From an uncultured Lachnospiraceae bacterium (GTDB lineage: Bacteria > Bacillota > Clostridia > Lachnospirales > Lachnospiraceae), in NCBI GenBank assembly GCA_900318375.1, contig ONKG01000007.1, positions 62,001 to 126,000 on the forward strand: a stretch of DNA of 64,000 nucleotides, read 5' to 3'. The notes below the pieces were generated by a model. That model was not told the DNA's origin. It worked only from the letters and a program-made list of their open reading frames with translations, and did not search any database. Shown piece by piece: positions 36,601-43,876 of this stretch; position 1 is the first letter of the stretch, and the number at the start of each line of letters is the position of its first letter. The position numbers were made by a program, and so were the translations under genes.

Positions 36601-36857
36601 TTGAAAACATCGATATTCTGAAGGATAAAAAAGCTCTGTCCAACCTTTCGCTGGATAATAACGAGATCACCGATATCTCCCCCCTGCGTGATCTAAAGTC
36701 ACTCAGCTGGCTTTATCTGGAAAACAACCAGATTTCGGATCTTTCTCCACTTAAAGATTTGAGCAAGCTCAGTTATCTTACAATCGGAGGAAACGAATGC
36801 TCCGACGATGATATAGAATCGCTGCAGAATGCACTGCCGGATTGCTACATTTACTGA
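33681..36857 (+). CDS. Zinc-ribbon, single-helix, SDS22-type leucine-rich-repeat protein
   Basis: The 1058-residue protein starts with a zinc ribbon (CSKCGSVLVEGAKFCRIC, residues 4-21), a long disordered cytoplasmic linker with a charged coiled segment (about 125-148), and one membrane helix (about 198-221). From about residue 280 to the C-terminus come some 33-35 leucine-rich repeats of 22 residues with the SDS22/internalin pattern (LKKLNLYGNKISDITALEN). The polarity of flanking charges (RRKK before the helix) puts the repeats outside the cell. There is no LPxTG anchor or signal peptide. LRR arrays bind proteins; the ligand is unknown. GGAAGGAA precedes the ATG. It converges with a second, smaller LRR membrane protein gene. 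Confidence 0.88.
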   Translation: MKKCSKCGSVLVEGAKFCRICGEPVPQDTFEEVTLTETGIAADLPQPAGTAAGLPAQTGTAQDTSENTGRAHRPHKNDAPAQTVSNQDVTARNTNIEKSQDQDSKVPDTAPRPAKHRQGYQDPAYAAILEEIEKKQKAQKEAAAKSDGEIPGSSVSSADTESEGSHDNTPGASSVTEILPGVSAGGKTGSSVSRRKKLPLIPAAIVAAIVVLFLILVTRFMGSGSGMTREKAKDVAWSDSALEMRMRDIMDNDKKDFLPVDAWDLEELDLSTEYYSDTLYFFYSYPEITDISAVKAFGSLKKLNLYGNKISDITALENLSSLKELSLTQNYVVDLSPLTKLKKLETLSLSTTRDGTAPDLAPLQKISSLKDLSLNDIDPDIDFLKSLRGLESLTISSSTVTDLSSLTELSQLKTLNLYTDAVSDYSFLSKMTQLQHLRLWGNQVQDLSFLHSLTKLESLDLYGTAVSDISPVADLTKLKELNLSDTCVSDFSPLRDLTSLEKLNLNSQGITDISFLSDMTSMQELNLSDNPISDLTPIIGMRMLRKLDLYDCLIEDISPLSEMSLLTELDLSDNLLTDLSALKELTSLEKLEISRNKPSGLNALSSLNNLKALDVSSCELDKIDPIFNLTGLESLSLSDNYIRKIDGIEKLSSLRSLSLSSNSELTDIQSLEDLSSLRELDLGWCGDISLLPLSDLTGLRSLILNSYDGDSIRPLSYLNNLRLLELSYSDGPTDYSPLSRLSSLVSLEIGSTKPSDFSFLSDKPWLTHLDIGSTGFSDFTELEDLPCLKELYANELNIDDLTPFSGLSNLEYLYLRDNSVSDLSPLEDLALLETLNLSENKVSDLTPLRGMKNLYSLDLEDNKITDLSPLEELPELSSLYLNNNQVHDLSPLAESRNLYSLSIESNPISDLSPLKECCNLRSLNLTNTGVTDFSIFEDLPGISNLTLNNLGLSDISFLGSLRKLNSLYLSYNWIENIDILKDKKALSNLSLDNNEITDISPLRDLKSLSWLYLENNQISDLSPLKDLSKLSYLTIGGNECSDDDIESLQNALPDCYIY

Positions 36858-36956
36858 TCTTCCTGTGAACATTGTCCCGCACAGGCAGGGCAGCCGCCTG
36901 CATGACTTTGGCGTATGACTTTACCACATCATTCAGCTGCATATCATTTAAATGCA

Positions 36957-37003
36957 AAAAATCCCGGATGCGGAAATCTCCTTTCCGCATCCGGGATTTT
37001 CCC
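36957..37003. terminator. Bidirectional terminator between convergent LRR genes
   Basis: AAATCCCGGATGCGGAAA (36959-36976) pairs perfectly with TTTCCGCATCCGGGATTT (36982-36999), flanked by A- and T-rich sequence. Confidence 0.88.
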
Positions 37004-37064
37004 TGTATGTTTTCCGACATATAATTCCTGTCCGGATACTGTCTGCATGTCTATTTCTGAATGT

Positions 37065-38297
37065 TTATTTTTTCAGAGCCTCATCTGACAGAAAAGAGAC
37101 CGGGCTGTAGTCTGTGATCCTGTTTCTGCTGAGGACCAGATGCTGCAGCCGGGTCATGCCGGCAAGCGGCGAGATGTCATCGATCATGTTGCCGCCCAGT
37201 TCCAGCTTCTGCAGGTTGGTCAGATTCCGCAGTGACGACAGGTCGCTGATCTGATTGTCGTTGGCGTAGAGTTCTGTCAGCTGTGTCATATCAGTCAGCG
37301 GAGAAAGATCCGAGACCCGGTTCTGGCACAGATAGAGCCAGGACAGTTTTTTCAAGTTCTGCAGAGGAGAAATATCCGTGACCTGATTTTCACGGACGAT
37401 CAGTCCTTCCAGGCTTGACAGAGAGCCCAGCGGCTCCAGATCGCTGATCTTATTGGTGCTCAGATACAGGGTCCGCAGGCCGCTCAGACCCGACAGGGGT
37501 GTCAGATCGGAGATCTTGTTGTTATAGAGCCACAGATGTCTGAGGCTCATCATATTCTGAAGGGGACTGAGATCAGAGATCTCATTGCTGTGCAGATTCA
37601 GTTTTTCCAGCTGGTCCATCCCGCTCAAGGGCCTGATATCCCGGATCATATTCTCCTGCAGTTCCAGACTTTTGAGTCCTTTCATTTCCGACAGAGCGGA
37701 AATATCCATAATCTGAAAGCCTGCCACCTTGAGTTCTGTCAGATCATGAAATTCGGAAAGCCCGGACAGATCATCGATGATCAGGGAAGTATTGCCCGAA
37801 TCATTTTCCATCTTCAGACTGTCGATATTGTAGGTGTCACTCACCAGTATCTCATCACGGGTAATGCCCAGCGCACTGCGCACAGCGTCCTTGAGCACCT
37901 GATCCGGAAAATCAATGACCCTGGTCCCGTCTTCGTCCTTCTCCTCTTCCTCCGGCTCGTCTTCCTCAGGCTCTTCTTCGTCCTCTATGTCCTGTTCTGC
38001 AGTCACACCGGGCGCAGGATTGTCGCTGATGACTATATCTGTACTGTTTCCCCCGCCTGCACCTCCGGTATGTCCGGGATCGGGGATTACATTTTGTCCG
38101 TCTCCGGCGTCAGTCTCCTGTACAGATTCCTCTTTTTGTGAGCCGCCCGTGAAAAGACTGTGAAGCCGGGTAATATTGATCAGGAGCAGCAGAAAAGTCA
38201 GAAGCAATATAGCCGCACACAGTATCAGTATGACGATATTTGCTATATCCTTCTTCTCCCCGGGTCTACTGTCCCTCCTGTCGTAACGCATATCCAT
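37065..38297 (-). CDS. Membrane-anchored leucine-rich-repeat protein
   Basis: The 410-residue protein has a basic N-terminus, one membrane helix (about 20-45, NIVILILCAAILLLTFLLLL), an acidic Glu/Asp stretch (about 102-122) and then an N-cap region with VIDFPDQVLKDAVRSALG, as in internalin-type LRR proteins. About ten 22-residue leucine-rich repeats follow (LEKLNLHSNEISDLSPLQNM) to residue 405. The domain should lie outside the membrane. The repeats are close in sequence to those of the 1058-residue neighbour, suggesting duplication or shared ligands. It has no zinc ribbon. The two LRR genes are convergent and share a terminator. Confidence 0.88.
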   Translation of the reverse strand: MDMRYDRRDSRPGEKKDIANIVILILCAAILLLTFLLLLINITRLHSLFTGGSQKEESVQETDAGDGQNVIPDPGHTGGAGGGNSTDIVISDNPAPGVTAEQDIEDEEEPEEDEPEEEEKDEDGTRVIDFPDQVLKDAVRSALGITRDEILVSDTYNIDSLKMENDSGNTSLIIDDLSGLSEFHDLTELKVAGFQIMDISALSEMKGLKSLELQENMIRDIRPLSGMDQLEKLNLHSNEISDLSPLQNMMSLRHLWLYNNKISDLTPLSGLSGLRTLYLSTNKISDLEPLGSLSSLEGLIVRENQVTDISPLQNLKKLSWLYLCQNRVSDLSPLTDMTQLTELYANDNQISDLSSLRNLTNLQKLELGGNMIDDISPLAGMTRLQHLVLSRNRITDYSPVSFLSDEALKK

Positions 38298-38447
38298 AAC
38301 TATTTCCTCTCCAGGGCTGCCGTTAAGAATGAACCATCTGATCCATATTGCCCTTTTTCCCCGTCTGTTTCAGACACCATGTTATCACATTTAACTTTTT
38401 CTTTCTATCTGTGAAGGGAAAAACTCCATTTGTTAAGCAATACAGCA

Positions 38448-38476
38448 TTGAACAACGGGGAAGCTGCCGATATAAT
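38448..38476 (+). promoter_or_regulatory. Promoter of the DUF2752 and DUF898 genes
   Basis: TTGAAC (38448-38453) and TATAAT (38471-38476) are 17 bases apart, 85 bases before the coding start at 38561. Confidence 0.75.
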
Positions 38477-38560
38477 AAACAGGAATTAAGAAATCAGGTT
38501 TCAGAAAACAGTATGCCGGAACATCCGGTCAGGGGAACACAGTTCAGAAAGAGGAGTCTC

Positions 38561-38941
38561 ATGAACCGCACACAGCGAAAAAGACATATACTTCGTACAT
38601 GGCTTGAAGTCCTGATCGCAGGTATTATCTACCTCATTGTGATCAGCTTCACCAGTTTCCGGATCCCATGTGTCTTTCATCTGCTGACCGGTTTAGACTG
38701 TCCCGGCTGTGGAGTTACACGGATGGCATACTCACTGGCACATCTGCATTTCAGGGAAGCATTTGCTGCAAACCCCTTTGTTCTGTGTCTGCTTCCCTTT
38801 TTAATTCCATATGCCGTCTACCGCACCCGCAAATATATTGACGGGAAAAGCAGTCAGTACAGTATGATCGAAGTCGCGATCCTGACTATACTCCTGCTCG
38901 GTGCGATCGCATTTGGAATTATCCGAAACCTGCCTTCCTGA
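38561..38941 (+). CDS. DUF2752 family small membrane protein
   Basis: The 126-residue protein carries the family hallmark LTGLDCPGCGVTRMAYSLAHL (split here: GLDCPGCG at about residues 44-51, then VTRMAYSL) in a short loop between hydrophobic helices, followed by AFAANPFVLCLLPF. Three or four membrane helices are visible. The biochemical role of DUF2752 is unknown. The start at 38561 is chosen because GAGGAG lies 5 bases before it; a frame open from 38348 would cross the promoter. It is 47 bases upstream of the zinc-ribbon/DUF898 gene, so the two form an operon. The CPGC pair could bind metal or form a disulfide. Confidence 0.85.
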   Translation: MNRTQRKRHILRTWLEVLIAGIIYLIVISFTSFRIPCVFHLLTGLDCPGCGVTRMAYSLAHLHFREAFAANPFVLCLLPFLIPYAVYRTRKYIDGKSSQYSMIEVAILTILLLGAIAFGIIRNLPS

Positions 38942-38988
38942 TCGAACAGGACGGAAAACACACATACATCATAAAGGAGGAGATAATA

Positions 38989-40122
38989 ATGTTTTGTCCA
39001 CATTGCGGCAGCCAGTTGGAAGGAACTCCGAAATTCTGCGGAGTCTGCGGACACAAGATCCCGAGTGGTTCATCCGGCGGATCCAAACTGACTTTCAGCC
39101 CGTCCGGCGGCAGCTTTAACGGATTTTCACAAGGTGAGGAACTGAACAGCGGTTCTTATTCAGATATGAGCGGGGCGGGAGCCTATAGCAGCAGCGATCA
39201 GTATGGTGCCTCCGGCAGCAGCGGATCTTCTGCCTCTTCCTACGATTACGGTGATAACAGCAATTACAATTCCGGCGGCTATGGGGCCGAAGCTCCCGGC
39301 AGCTACAGCGGTGACAGCGGTTACGGCTCTGACGGCTATGGCGCGGGCGGTTACAGTTCTGGCGGCTATGGCTCTGACGGCTACAACTCTAACGGCTATG
39401 GCTCTGACGGTTACGGTACAGGCGGCAGTGTTCCTACTCCCCCTCCTGTGACTCCCGGTTACAATCCCGGCTCTGACAACGGCTCCTACTTCGACGGTAC
39501 TGGCGGTGAAATCTTCGTCAAACTCATCCTTTTCTCACTCCTGACTGTCGTCACCTGCTCGCTTGCAACCCCCTGGATCCTGGTAGATATCCTTCGCTGG
39601 CGCAAGAGACATACCGTCATCAACGGCAAGCGCCTCGACTTCGACGGTACAGCCGGAGAACTCTTCGGCCTCTGGATCAAATGGCTGCTTCTCAGCGTAG
39701 TCACCTGCGGCATCTACAGCTACTGGGTCCGTAAAGACTACCTGGATTGGGAGAAGAGCCATACCTTCTATGAAGGACAGGCTCCTTACTCCAGCACAGG
39801 CGAACGCATCTCCTATTTCGACGGAAGCCTGTTCGAGCTCGTCGGTGTCAGCCACCTTGCTCAGCTGTTGAAAGCCGTCACCTGCGGCATCGGCGGCGCA
39901 TGGGGTGACAACTGGGCCAACGAGGTTGAGTTCAAGGGAACCTGCATCTGCGGAGACCGTTTCTTCTATACCGGAACCGGCGGAGCCATCTTCGGCCTCT
40001 ATATCAAGAACGTTCTGCTCACAGGCATTACCTGCGGAATCTATGCCCCCTGGGCAATGTGCGCAGTCTACCGCTACTTCTACAGCAATGTTCACTACGA
40101 TCCCAAGAAGTCCGGTCACTGA
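38989..40122 (+). CDS. Zinc-ribbon, Gly/Ser/Tyr-rich, DUF898 membrane protein
   Basis: The 377-residue protein starts with a zinc ribbon (CPHCGSQLEGTPKFCGVC, residues 3-20). A low-complexity region of about 130 residues is rich in Gly, Ser and Tyr (units like GYGSDGYGAGGYSS). The C-terminal half (about 165-370) is a DUF898/YjgN-type membrane domain of three related units, each with F-x-G-x-G-G-E-x-F, a hydrophobic helix, then TCGIYSYW or a variant (TCGIYAPW). The middle unit is followed by one whose motif is modified to TCGIGGAW. The function of DUF898 proteins is unknown. AAGGAGGAG precedes the ATG. It is the third protein in this cluster with an N-terminal zinc ribbon. An RNA-like element and a terminator follow. 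Confidence 0.87.
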   Translation: MFCPHCGSQLEGTPKFCGVCGHKIPSGSSGGSKLTFSPSGGSFNGFSQGEELNSGSYSDMSGAGAYSSSDQYGASGSSGSSASSYDYGDNSNYNSGGYGAEAPGSYSGDSGYGSDGYGAGGYSSGGYGSDGYNSNGYGSDGYGTGGSVPTPPPVTPGYNPGSDNGSYFDGTGGEIFVKLILFSLLTVVTCSLATPWILVDILRWRKRHTVINGKRLDFDGTAGELFGLWIKWLLLSVVTCGIYSYWVRKDYLDWEKSHTFYEGQAPYSSTGERISYFDGSLFELVGVSHLAQLLKAVTCGIGGAWGDNWANEVEFKGTCICGDRFFYTGTGGAIFGLYIKNVLLTGITCGIYAPWAMCAVYRYFYSNVHYDPKKSGH

Positions 40123-40186
40123 TCACATACTCTCTTATACAATCTGTTCCGTGCGCGGAAGCAGGGCAGAGGAAGCCCTGCGAACA

Positions 40187-40290
40187 GGGTAAAGGCGGCA
40201 ATATGGACTGCTTTGCAGTTCATATGCGCCCCCTGCCCCGACCTGTCCGTGTCCGCCGAAAACCGGAAAAATACATTACACGGGACATAT
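40187..40290 (+). repeat. Copy B of the dispersed 3'-end RNA-like element
   Basis: It lies between the DUF898 stop and its terminator, in sense orientation. ATATGGACTG (40201-40210) pairs with CAGTTCATAT (40216-40225) with one G-U. GTCCGTGT (40245-40252) pairs with ACACGGGAC (40278-40286) with one bulge. The inner CCGCC hairpin is partly degenerate here. A separate hairpin CAGGGC/GCCCTG lies just upstream (about 40162-40180). Confidence 0.8.
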
Positions 40291-40296
40291 CATGAT

Positions 40297-40352
40297 AAAA
40301 AAGAAGCAGCTCCTGCACCGGGTAAATACCGCCGGCAGGCAGCTGCTTTTTT
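40297..40352 (+). terminator. Terminator of the DUF2752-DUF898 operon
   Basis: AAAAAAGAAGCAGCTCCTGC pairs with GCAGG-CAGCTGCTTTTTT (ending 40352) around an 18-base loop. The form is bidirectional, and thiD ends on the other side at 40418. A 17-base direct repeat (TGTCAGAACTTCATGTC at 40367 and 40392) follows it. Confidence 0.8.
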
Positions 40353-40417
40353 ATGTCCGTGCTTAATGTCAGAACTTCATGTCGGAATTTCTGTCAGAAC
40401 TTCATGTCAGAAATCAC

Positions 40418-41215
40418 TCACTGAAGGAACTCTCCCTCGATCGCAAAGGCATGATTCATGGGGCCTCTTCCCTTTCCCAGATCCAGCATGGCAGCCAGAG
40501 CGCCGGAAATATAGTTCTTGGCACTCTTTACTGCAGTCGGAAGATCATATCCCTTGGCCAGGCCGGATGCGATCGCGCTTGAAAGCGTACAGCCGGTCCC
40601 GTGGGTATTGGGATTGTCGATCCTCTTCCCCCTGAACCAGATCAATTCCTTTCCATCATATAGAAGATCGTTAGCGTCGTTGATACTGTGGCCGCCCTTG
40701 CAGAGAACGCCGCAGCCGTACATCTCATAGATTTCCTTTGCGACAGCTTCCATATCCTCACTGGTGCGCACGGTGCGTCCCGAGAGCACTTCCGCCTCCG
40801 GAATATTGGGTGTGATCACCGCGGCGATGGGAAGAAGTTCCTTTTTCAAAGTCTCAATGGCATCTTCGCTGATCAGTCTGGCTCCGCTGGTGGCGACCAT
40901 GACCGGATCAACGACAATATTTTCCGCTCCGTAAAAGCGGAGCCTCTCCGCGATCACCTCGATGAGGGCAGAAGATGAAACCATTCCTGTTTTCACTGCA
41001 TCCGGACGGATATCCGTGAAAATACAATCCAGCTGCTCCTTCAGAAAGTCAGGAGTAACTTCCATAATACCTGTTACGCCGGTCGTATTCTGCGCAGTCA
41101 GGGCAGTGATCGCGCTCATGGCATAGACTCCGTTCGCGGTCATTGTCTTGATATCTGCCTGGATGCCGGCGCCTCCGCTGGAATCACTTCCGGCGATCGT
41201 TAATGCAGTCCTCAT
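40418..41215 (-). CDS. thiD: Hydroxymethylpyrimidine/phosphomethylpyrimidine kinase
   Basis: The 265-residue enzyme matches ThiD over its whole length. It begins with ALTIAGSDSSGGAGIQADIK (residues 3-22), has NGVYAMSAITALTAQNT, the KTGMVSS block, DPVMVATSG, and the C-terminal anion hole GTGCTLSSAIA (about 211-221) with the catalytic Cys/Asp region. It phosphorylates 4-amino-5-hydroxymethyl-2-methylpyrimidine twice to give the pyrophosphate used in thiamine synthesis or salvage. No other thi gene is adjacent. No TPP riboswitch is seen upstream. AAGGAGACTAAAT precedes the ATG. Dual use with pyridoxal is known in some Bacillota relatives and cannot be excluded. Confidence 0.93.
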   Translation of the reverse strand: MRTALTIAGSDSSGGAGIQADIKTMTANGVYAMSAITALTAQNTTGVTGIMEVTPDFLKEQLDCIFTDIRPDAVKTGMVSSSALIEVIAERLRFYGAENIVVDPVMVATSGARLISEDAIETLKKELLPIAAVITPNIPEAEVLSGRTVRTSEDMEAVAKEIYEMYGCGVLCKGGHSINDANDLLYDGKELIWFRGKRIDNPNTHGTGCTLSSAIASGLAKGYDLPTAVKSAKNYISGALAAMLDLGKGRGPMNHAFAIEGEFLQ

Positions 41216-41267
41216 ATTTAGTCTCCTTCCTGCTGGCTCTGAGGTATGTACAGCATTAATTTTTTAT

Positions 41268-41306
41268 AGCGGCAGAAGGTGGTGCCCCCGATCTGCCGCT
41301 TTTTTT
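41268..41306. terminator. Terminator-like stem upstream of thiD
   Basis: AGCGGCAGA (41268-41276) pairs with TCTGCCGCT (41292-41300). The T-run (seven T) is on the plus-strand side, while on the minus strand the stem is followed only by ATAAAAAATT. It directly follows element copy C on the minus strand, so it occupies the same place as the terminators after copies A, B and D, but its polarity for a minus-strand transcript is imperfect. Confidence 0.55.
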
Positions 41307-41310
41307 GACA

Positions 41311-41411
41311 CAGCCCGTGTAACGTGATTTTCCGCCTTACGGCAGATACGGGCCGGTCGGAGCAGAGAACGCATATGAACTGCAAAGCAGTTCATATTGC
41401 CGCCTCTGCCC
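41311..41411 (-). repeat. Copy C of the dispersed 3'-end RNA-like element
   Basis: It lies on the minus strand, sense to and 40 bases after the PNPOx-like gene. GGGCAGAG (41411-41404) pairs with CTCTGCTC (41367-41360), enclosing ATATGAACTG/CAGTTCATAT (41397-41373). GCCCGT (41353-41348) pairs with ACGGGC (41318-41313) around CTGCC-GTAA-GGCGG (41345-41332). Confidence 0.85.
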
Positions 41412-41452
41412 TATTTAATCTTGTTTATGCTTATATACTTTTTATCTTATTC

Positions 41453-41851
41453 TTATGAGAGAAGATCCACCCCGGGGCCCATCATTGCGATCTCGACTGC
41501 CGTGGCTTCTTCCAGATGGAAGACCATCATCTTGTGGCCGGTCTTCTCGTTGTAGATGTCCTTCAGATTAGGCATCACCTCAAGACCTGCTGCCTCGTAT
41601 TTGGGATCGGTATCAAACACGGCCTTGCCGGTGTAGCGCATCCAGTGTCCGTCGGGCTTGCAGGCCACAATCTCCACCTTGGGATTGGCGACCAGCTGCT
41701 TGTAGACATCCTTAAAATCGCCTACGCCGAACATCTCTTTTCCTTCCATCTCCATGTGGAAACCAAGGGGACGGAGTTTGGGCTGATCGCCGTCTGCTGT
41801 CGCGAGAAAAAAGACACCTGCTTCATTCAGAAAATCATGTACTTTGCTCAT
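41453..41851 (-). CDS. Pyridoxamine 5'-phosphate oxidase family flavoprotein
   Basis: The 132-residue protein has the split-barrel FMN-binding fold signature of the PNPOx-like family: VFFLATADGDQPKLRPLGF near the N-terminus (about residues 13-31), MFGVGDFKDVYKQLVANPKVEIVAC, and the C-terminal HKMMVFHLEEATAVEI. Small members like this usually bind FMN or heme or reduce nitro-compounds and quinones; they are not the vitamin B6 oxidase itself. The start at 41851 is fixed by GAGGAGG 5 bases upstream; a methionine at 41878 would put the ribosome site inside the gene. It is cytoplasmic and stands alone. The exact substrate is unknown. Confidence 0.87.
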   Translation of the reverse strand: MSKVHDFLNEAGVFFLATADGDQPKLRPLGFHMEMEGKEMFGVGDFKDVYKQLVANPKVEIVACKPDGHWMRYTGKAVFDTDPKYEAAGLEVMPNLKDIYNEKTGHKMMVFHLEEATAVEIAMMGPGVDLLS

Positions 41852-41982
41852 TTTTCCTCCTCTATCATTCATAAACATTCATAAAATAACAAATATTCCG
41901 TCTGCTGACTGTTCTTTATAAGGTCAAAGTAAATTATAGCTTTTCAATGTGTTTTTCGCAATAACCCTGCCCCGTCAGAGAT

Positions 41983-43215
41983 TCAGGCATTGAACACACA
42001 GCGGTCCAGGCGGTCCATGGCCTCCTCCACCCGGGAGAGAGGCAGAGCCAGATTAATGCGCAGATGGCAGGATCCGCGGAACATCTTTCCGTCCTGCAGG
42101 GCGACTCCTGCCTGCCAGCACAGATGCTCGACTTCCTGCAGGGTTTTCCCGTGTTCCTCACACCACCCTGTGCAGTCCGGGAAAAGCATATAAGTGCCCT
42201 GGGGATCGGCCAGGCTGACGCCTTTGAAATGTGTGCGAATATATTCCGCCGCATAGCGGACATTGCCGGTGAGTACGTGAAGCAGTTCAGCCAGCCACGC
42301 CTGTCCCTCATCCGTGTAGGCGCCGATCAGGGCATACATGGAGAGAACATTCATCTCATTGTAATGGCAGAGCGAAGATTCCTTGAGGATACGCTCACGA
42401 AGAGTCTTATTGTAAATAATATGATAGCTGCCGACCAGACCTGCCAGGTTGAAGGTCTTGGAAGGAGCGTAGAGAGCCACTGTATTTTCACGGGCATAGT
42501 CACTGACACTCTGGACCGGGATATGCCTGTATCCCTCCAGAATGAGGTCGGACCAGATTTCATCGCTGATGACCTTTACCTCATATTTTTCAAAAATCGC
42601 GAAGGCGCGCTCCAGTTCCTCTCTTTGCCACACACATCCGCAGGGGTTGTGAGGCGAGCAGAAAACCGCCGCATGGATATGCTGTTCGCGTATCTTTCTC
42701 TCCATGTCGTCATAGTCCATACGCCATCTGCTCACACCGGGCGCCGTCTCCTCACAGATCAGGGGACTGTGGACAATGTGGTAACCGTTGTTGCGAAGCG
42801 TATTCGTAAAACCGATATAGGTGGGACTGTGGACGAGAACATTGTCGCCGCGGGAGCAGAAAACATTCAATGCACTGACAAGACCGCCCAGTACACCATT
42901 TTCATAACCGATGCAGTCCCTTGTCAGGCCTTGAACGGCCTCCGCACCGTGACGCTCCTGCTGCCAGCGGATGATCGAGTCATAATACTCGTCCCGAGGC
43001 CTGAAATATCCGAAGGCCGGATGCTGCAGACGCTGCGAAACAGCCTGTATGATAGAAGGAGCCGCGGGAAAATTCATGTCCGCGACCCACATGGGGATCA
43101 CGTCAAAGCCTTCCGCAGGTGCCTCGGGAGCAAATCCGCTCAGATTTCCGATGGCATCAACTGCGAGAGCATCATGTCCGCGCCGATCCATAATAGTAGT
43201 AAAGTCATATTTCAT
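41983..43215 (-). CDS. MalY/PatB family PLP-dependent C-S lyase (cystathionine beta-lyase type)
   Basis: The 410-residue enzyme starts MKYDFTTIMDRRGHDALAVD as in MalY/PatB proteins. It shows PMWVADMNFP (about 38-47), YENGVLGGLVSALN, the cofactor-binding FCSPHNPCGCVWQ, VISDEIWSDLIL, and the PLP lysine Lys253 in APSKTFNLAG, with SCHLRINLALP near the end. Family members cleave cystathionine or related cysteine conjugates to pyruvate, ammonia and a thiol. GGGGAGG is about 14 bases before the ATG at 43215, somewhat far; a methionine at 43260 is less likely by homology. The gene is not next to other sulfur genes, so the physiological substrate is open. Confidence 0.92.
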   Translation of the reverse strand: MKYDFTTIMDRRGHDALAVDAIGNLSGFAPEAPAEGFDVIPMWVADMNFPAAPSIIQAVSQRLQHPAFGYFRPRDEYYDSIIRWQQERHGAEAVQGLTRDCIGYENGVLGGLVSALNVFCSRGDNVLVHSPTYIGFTNTLRNNGYHIVHSPLICEETAPGVSRWRMDYDDMERKIREQHIHAAVFCSPHNPCGCVWQREELERAFAIFEKYEVKVISDEIWSDLILEGYRHIPVQSVSDYARENTVALYAPSKTFNLAGLVGSYHIIYNKTLRERILKESSLCHYNEMNVLSMYALIGAYTDEGQAWLAELLHVLTGNVRYAAEYIRTHFKGVSLADPQGTYMLFPDCTGWCEEHGKTLQEVEHLCWQAGVALQDGKMFRGSCHLRINLALPLSRVEEAMDRLDRCVFNA

Positions 43216-43313
43216 CGCTATAATAGTAACCTCCCCTTTGTCTTTTTGTATACTTATCAAGTATATGTCCGGTCAATACGGAAGTCAATCAAGGCGGGGA
43301 AAACGTGCTTACA

Positions 43314-43413
43314 GCGTATTGACGGTGTATCGCCAGCGCATTAGCGTATTGACGGTGTATCGCCAGCGTATTAGCGTATTGACGGTGTATCGCCAGCGTA
43401 TTAGCGTATTGAC
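43314..43413. repeat. 30-bp tandem repeat upstream of the C-S lyase gene
   Basis: Three near-identical 30-bp copies (43314-43343, 43344-43373, 43374-43403) and a 10-base partial fourth. The unit GCGTATTGACGGTGTATCGC plus CAGCGTATTA contains TATTGACGGTG. The copies differ at only one position. They abut without spacers, so this is not CRISPR. The array is about 100 bases before the divergent lyase start. Confidence 0.92.
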
Positions 43414-43876
43414 TATGCTCGCTGCAAATGCTGTGATATCAGGGCAAAAGACGAAAGGCCTGCCCTGACGGAAGTGAATTACTATTCACAGTCCCTTCGG
43501 AACTGTGACAGTAACTTGCGTCTGCCAATTTCAAATGCTTTTCGAGCATGGGCAAACGCCGTTTACTCGTTTTTTTGCATGCCCCCCATGCAAAAAAACC
43601 TCGAAGGCGGAGACCGTGAATAGGAGTAAGGGAACTGATCCGTTCACTGCAGTCCGGCAGAGTTTTTCTTGCATTCATCCTGCACGCGCACTAAAATAGT
43701 AGTCAGCAGTCCCCGGTTCCGGGAGGAGGGCGGCGAGGTATTCTGCCACGTGCAGTCTGCCGGACTGTCCGGCCGGTATTCAGAGCAAAATAATAAGAGA
43801 ATGGTTGATATACGCGGCCGCCGGGGCGTATCAGATGATCGGCAACTGTTCTGCAGTCAGAAATAAGGAGGAGCCC
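43414..43876. other. Hairpin-rich non-coding stretch before coaX
   Basis: No gene is supported here. Several stems are visible: TCAGGGCA/TGCCCTGA (about 43439-43471), GTGAAT/ATTCAC (about 43473-43488), CACAGT/ACTGTG (about 43487-43507), ATGCT/AGCAT (about 43536-43550) and a 13-bp stem GTTTTTTTGCATG/CATGCAAAAAAAC (43569-43599) that has T- and A-runs inside the arms. The coaX ribosome site AAGGAGGAG ends the stretch. Confidence 0.5.

Noticed and set aside
41216-41452. TPP riboswitch upstream of thiD
   Set aside because: The conserved CTGAGA and ACC-rich cores of the THI element are missing. The gap is filled by the repeat element copy C and a terminator-like stem.
43314-43413. Possible CRISPR array
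   Set aside because: The 30-bp units touch each other with no spacers, and no cas gene is present in the window. The same argument excludes the other tandem arrays.
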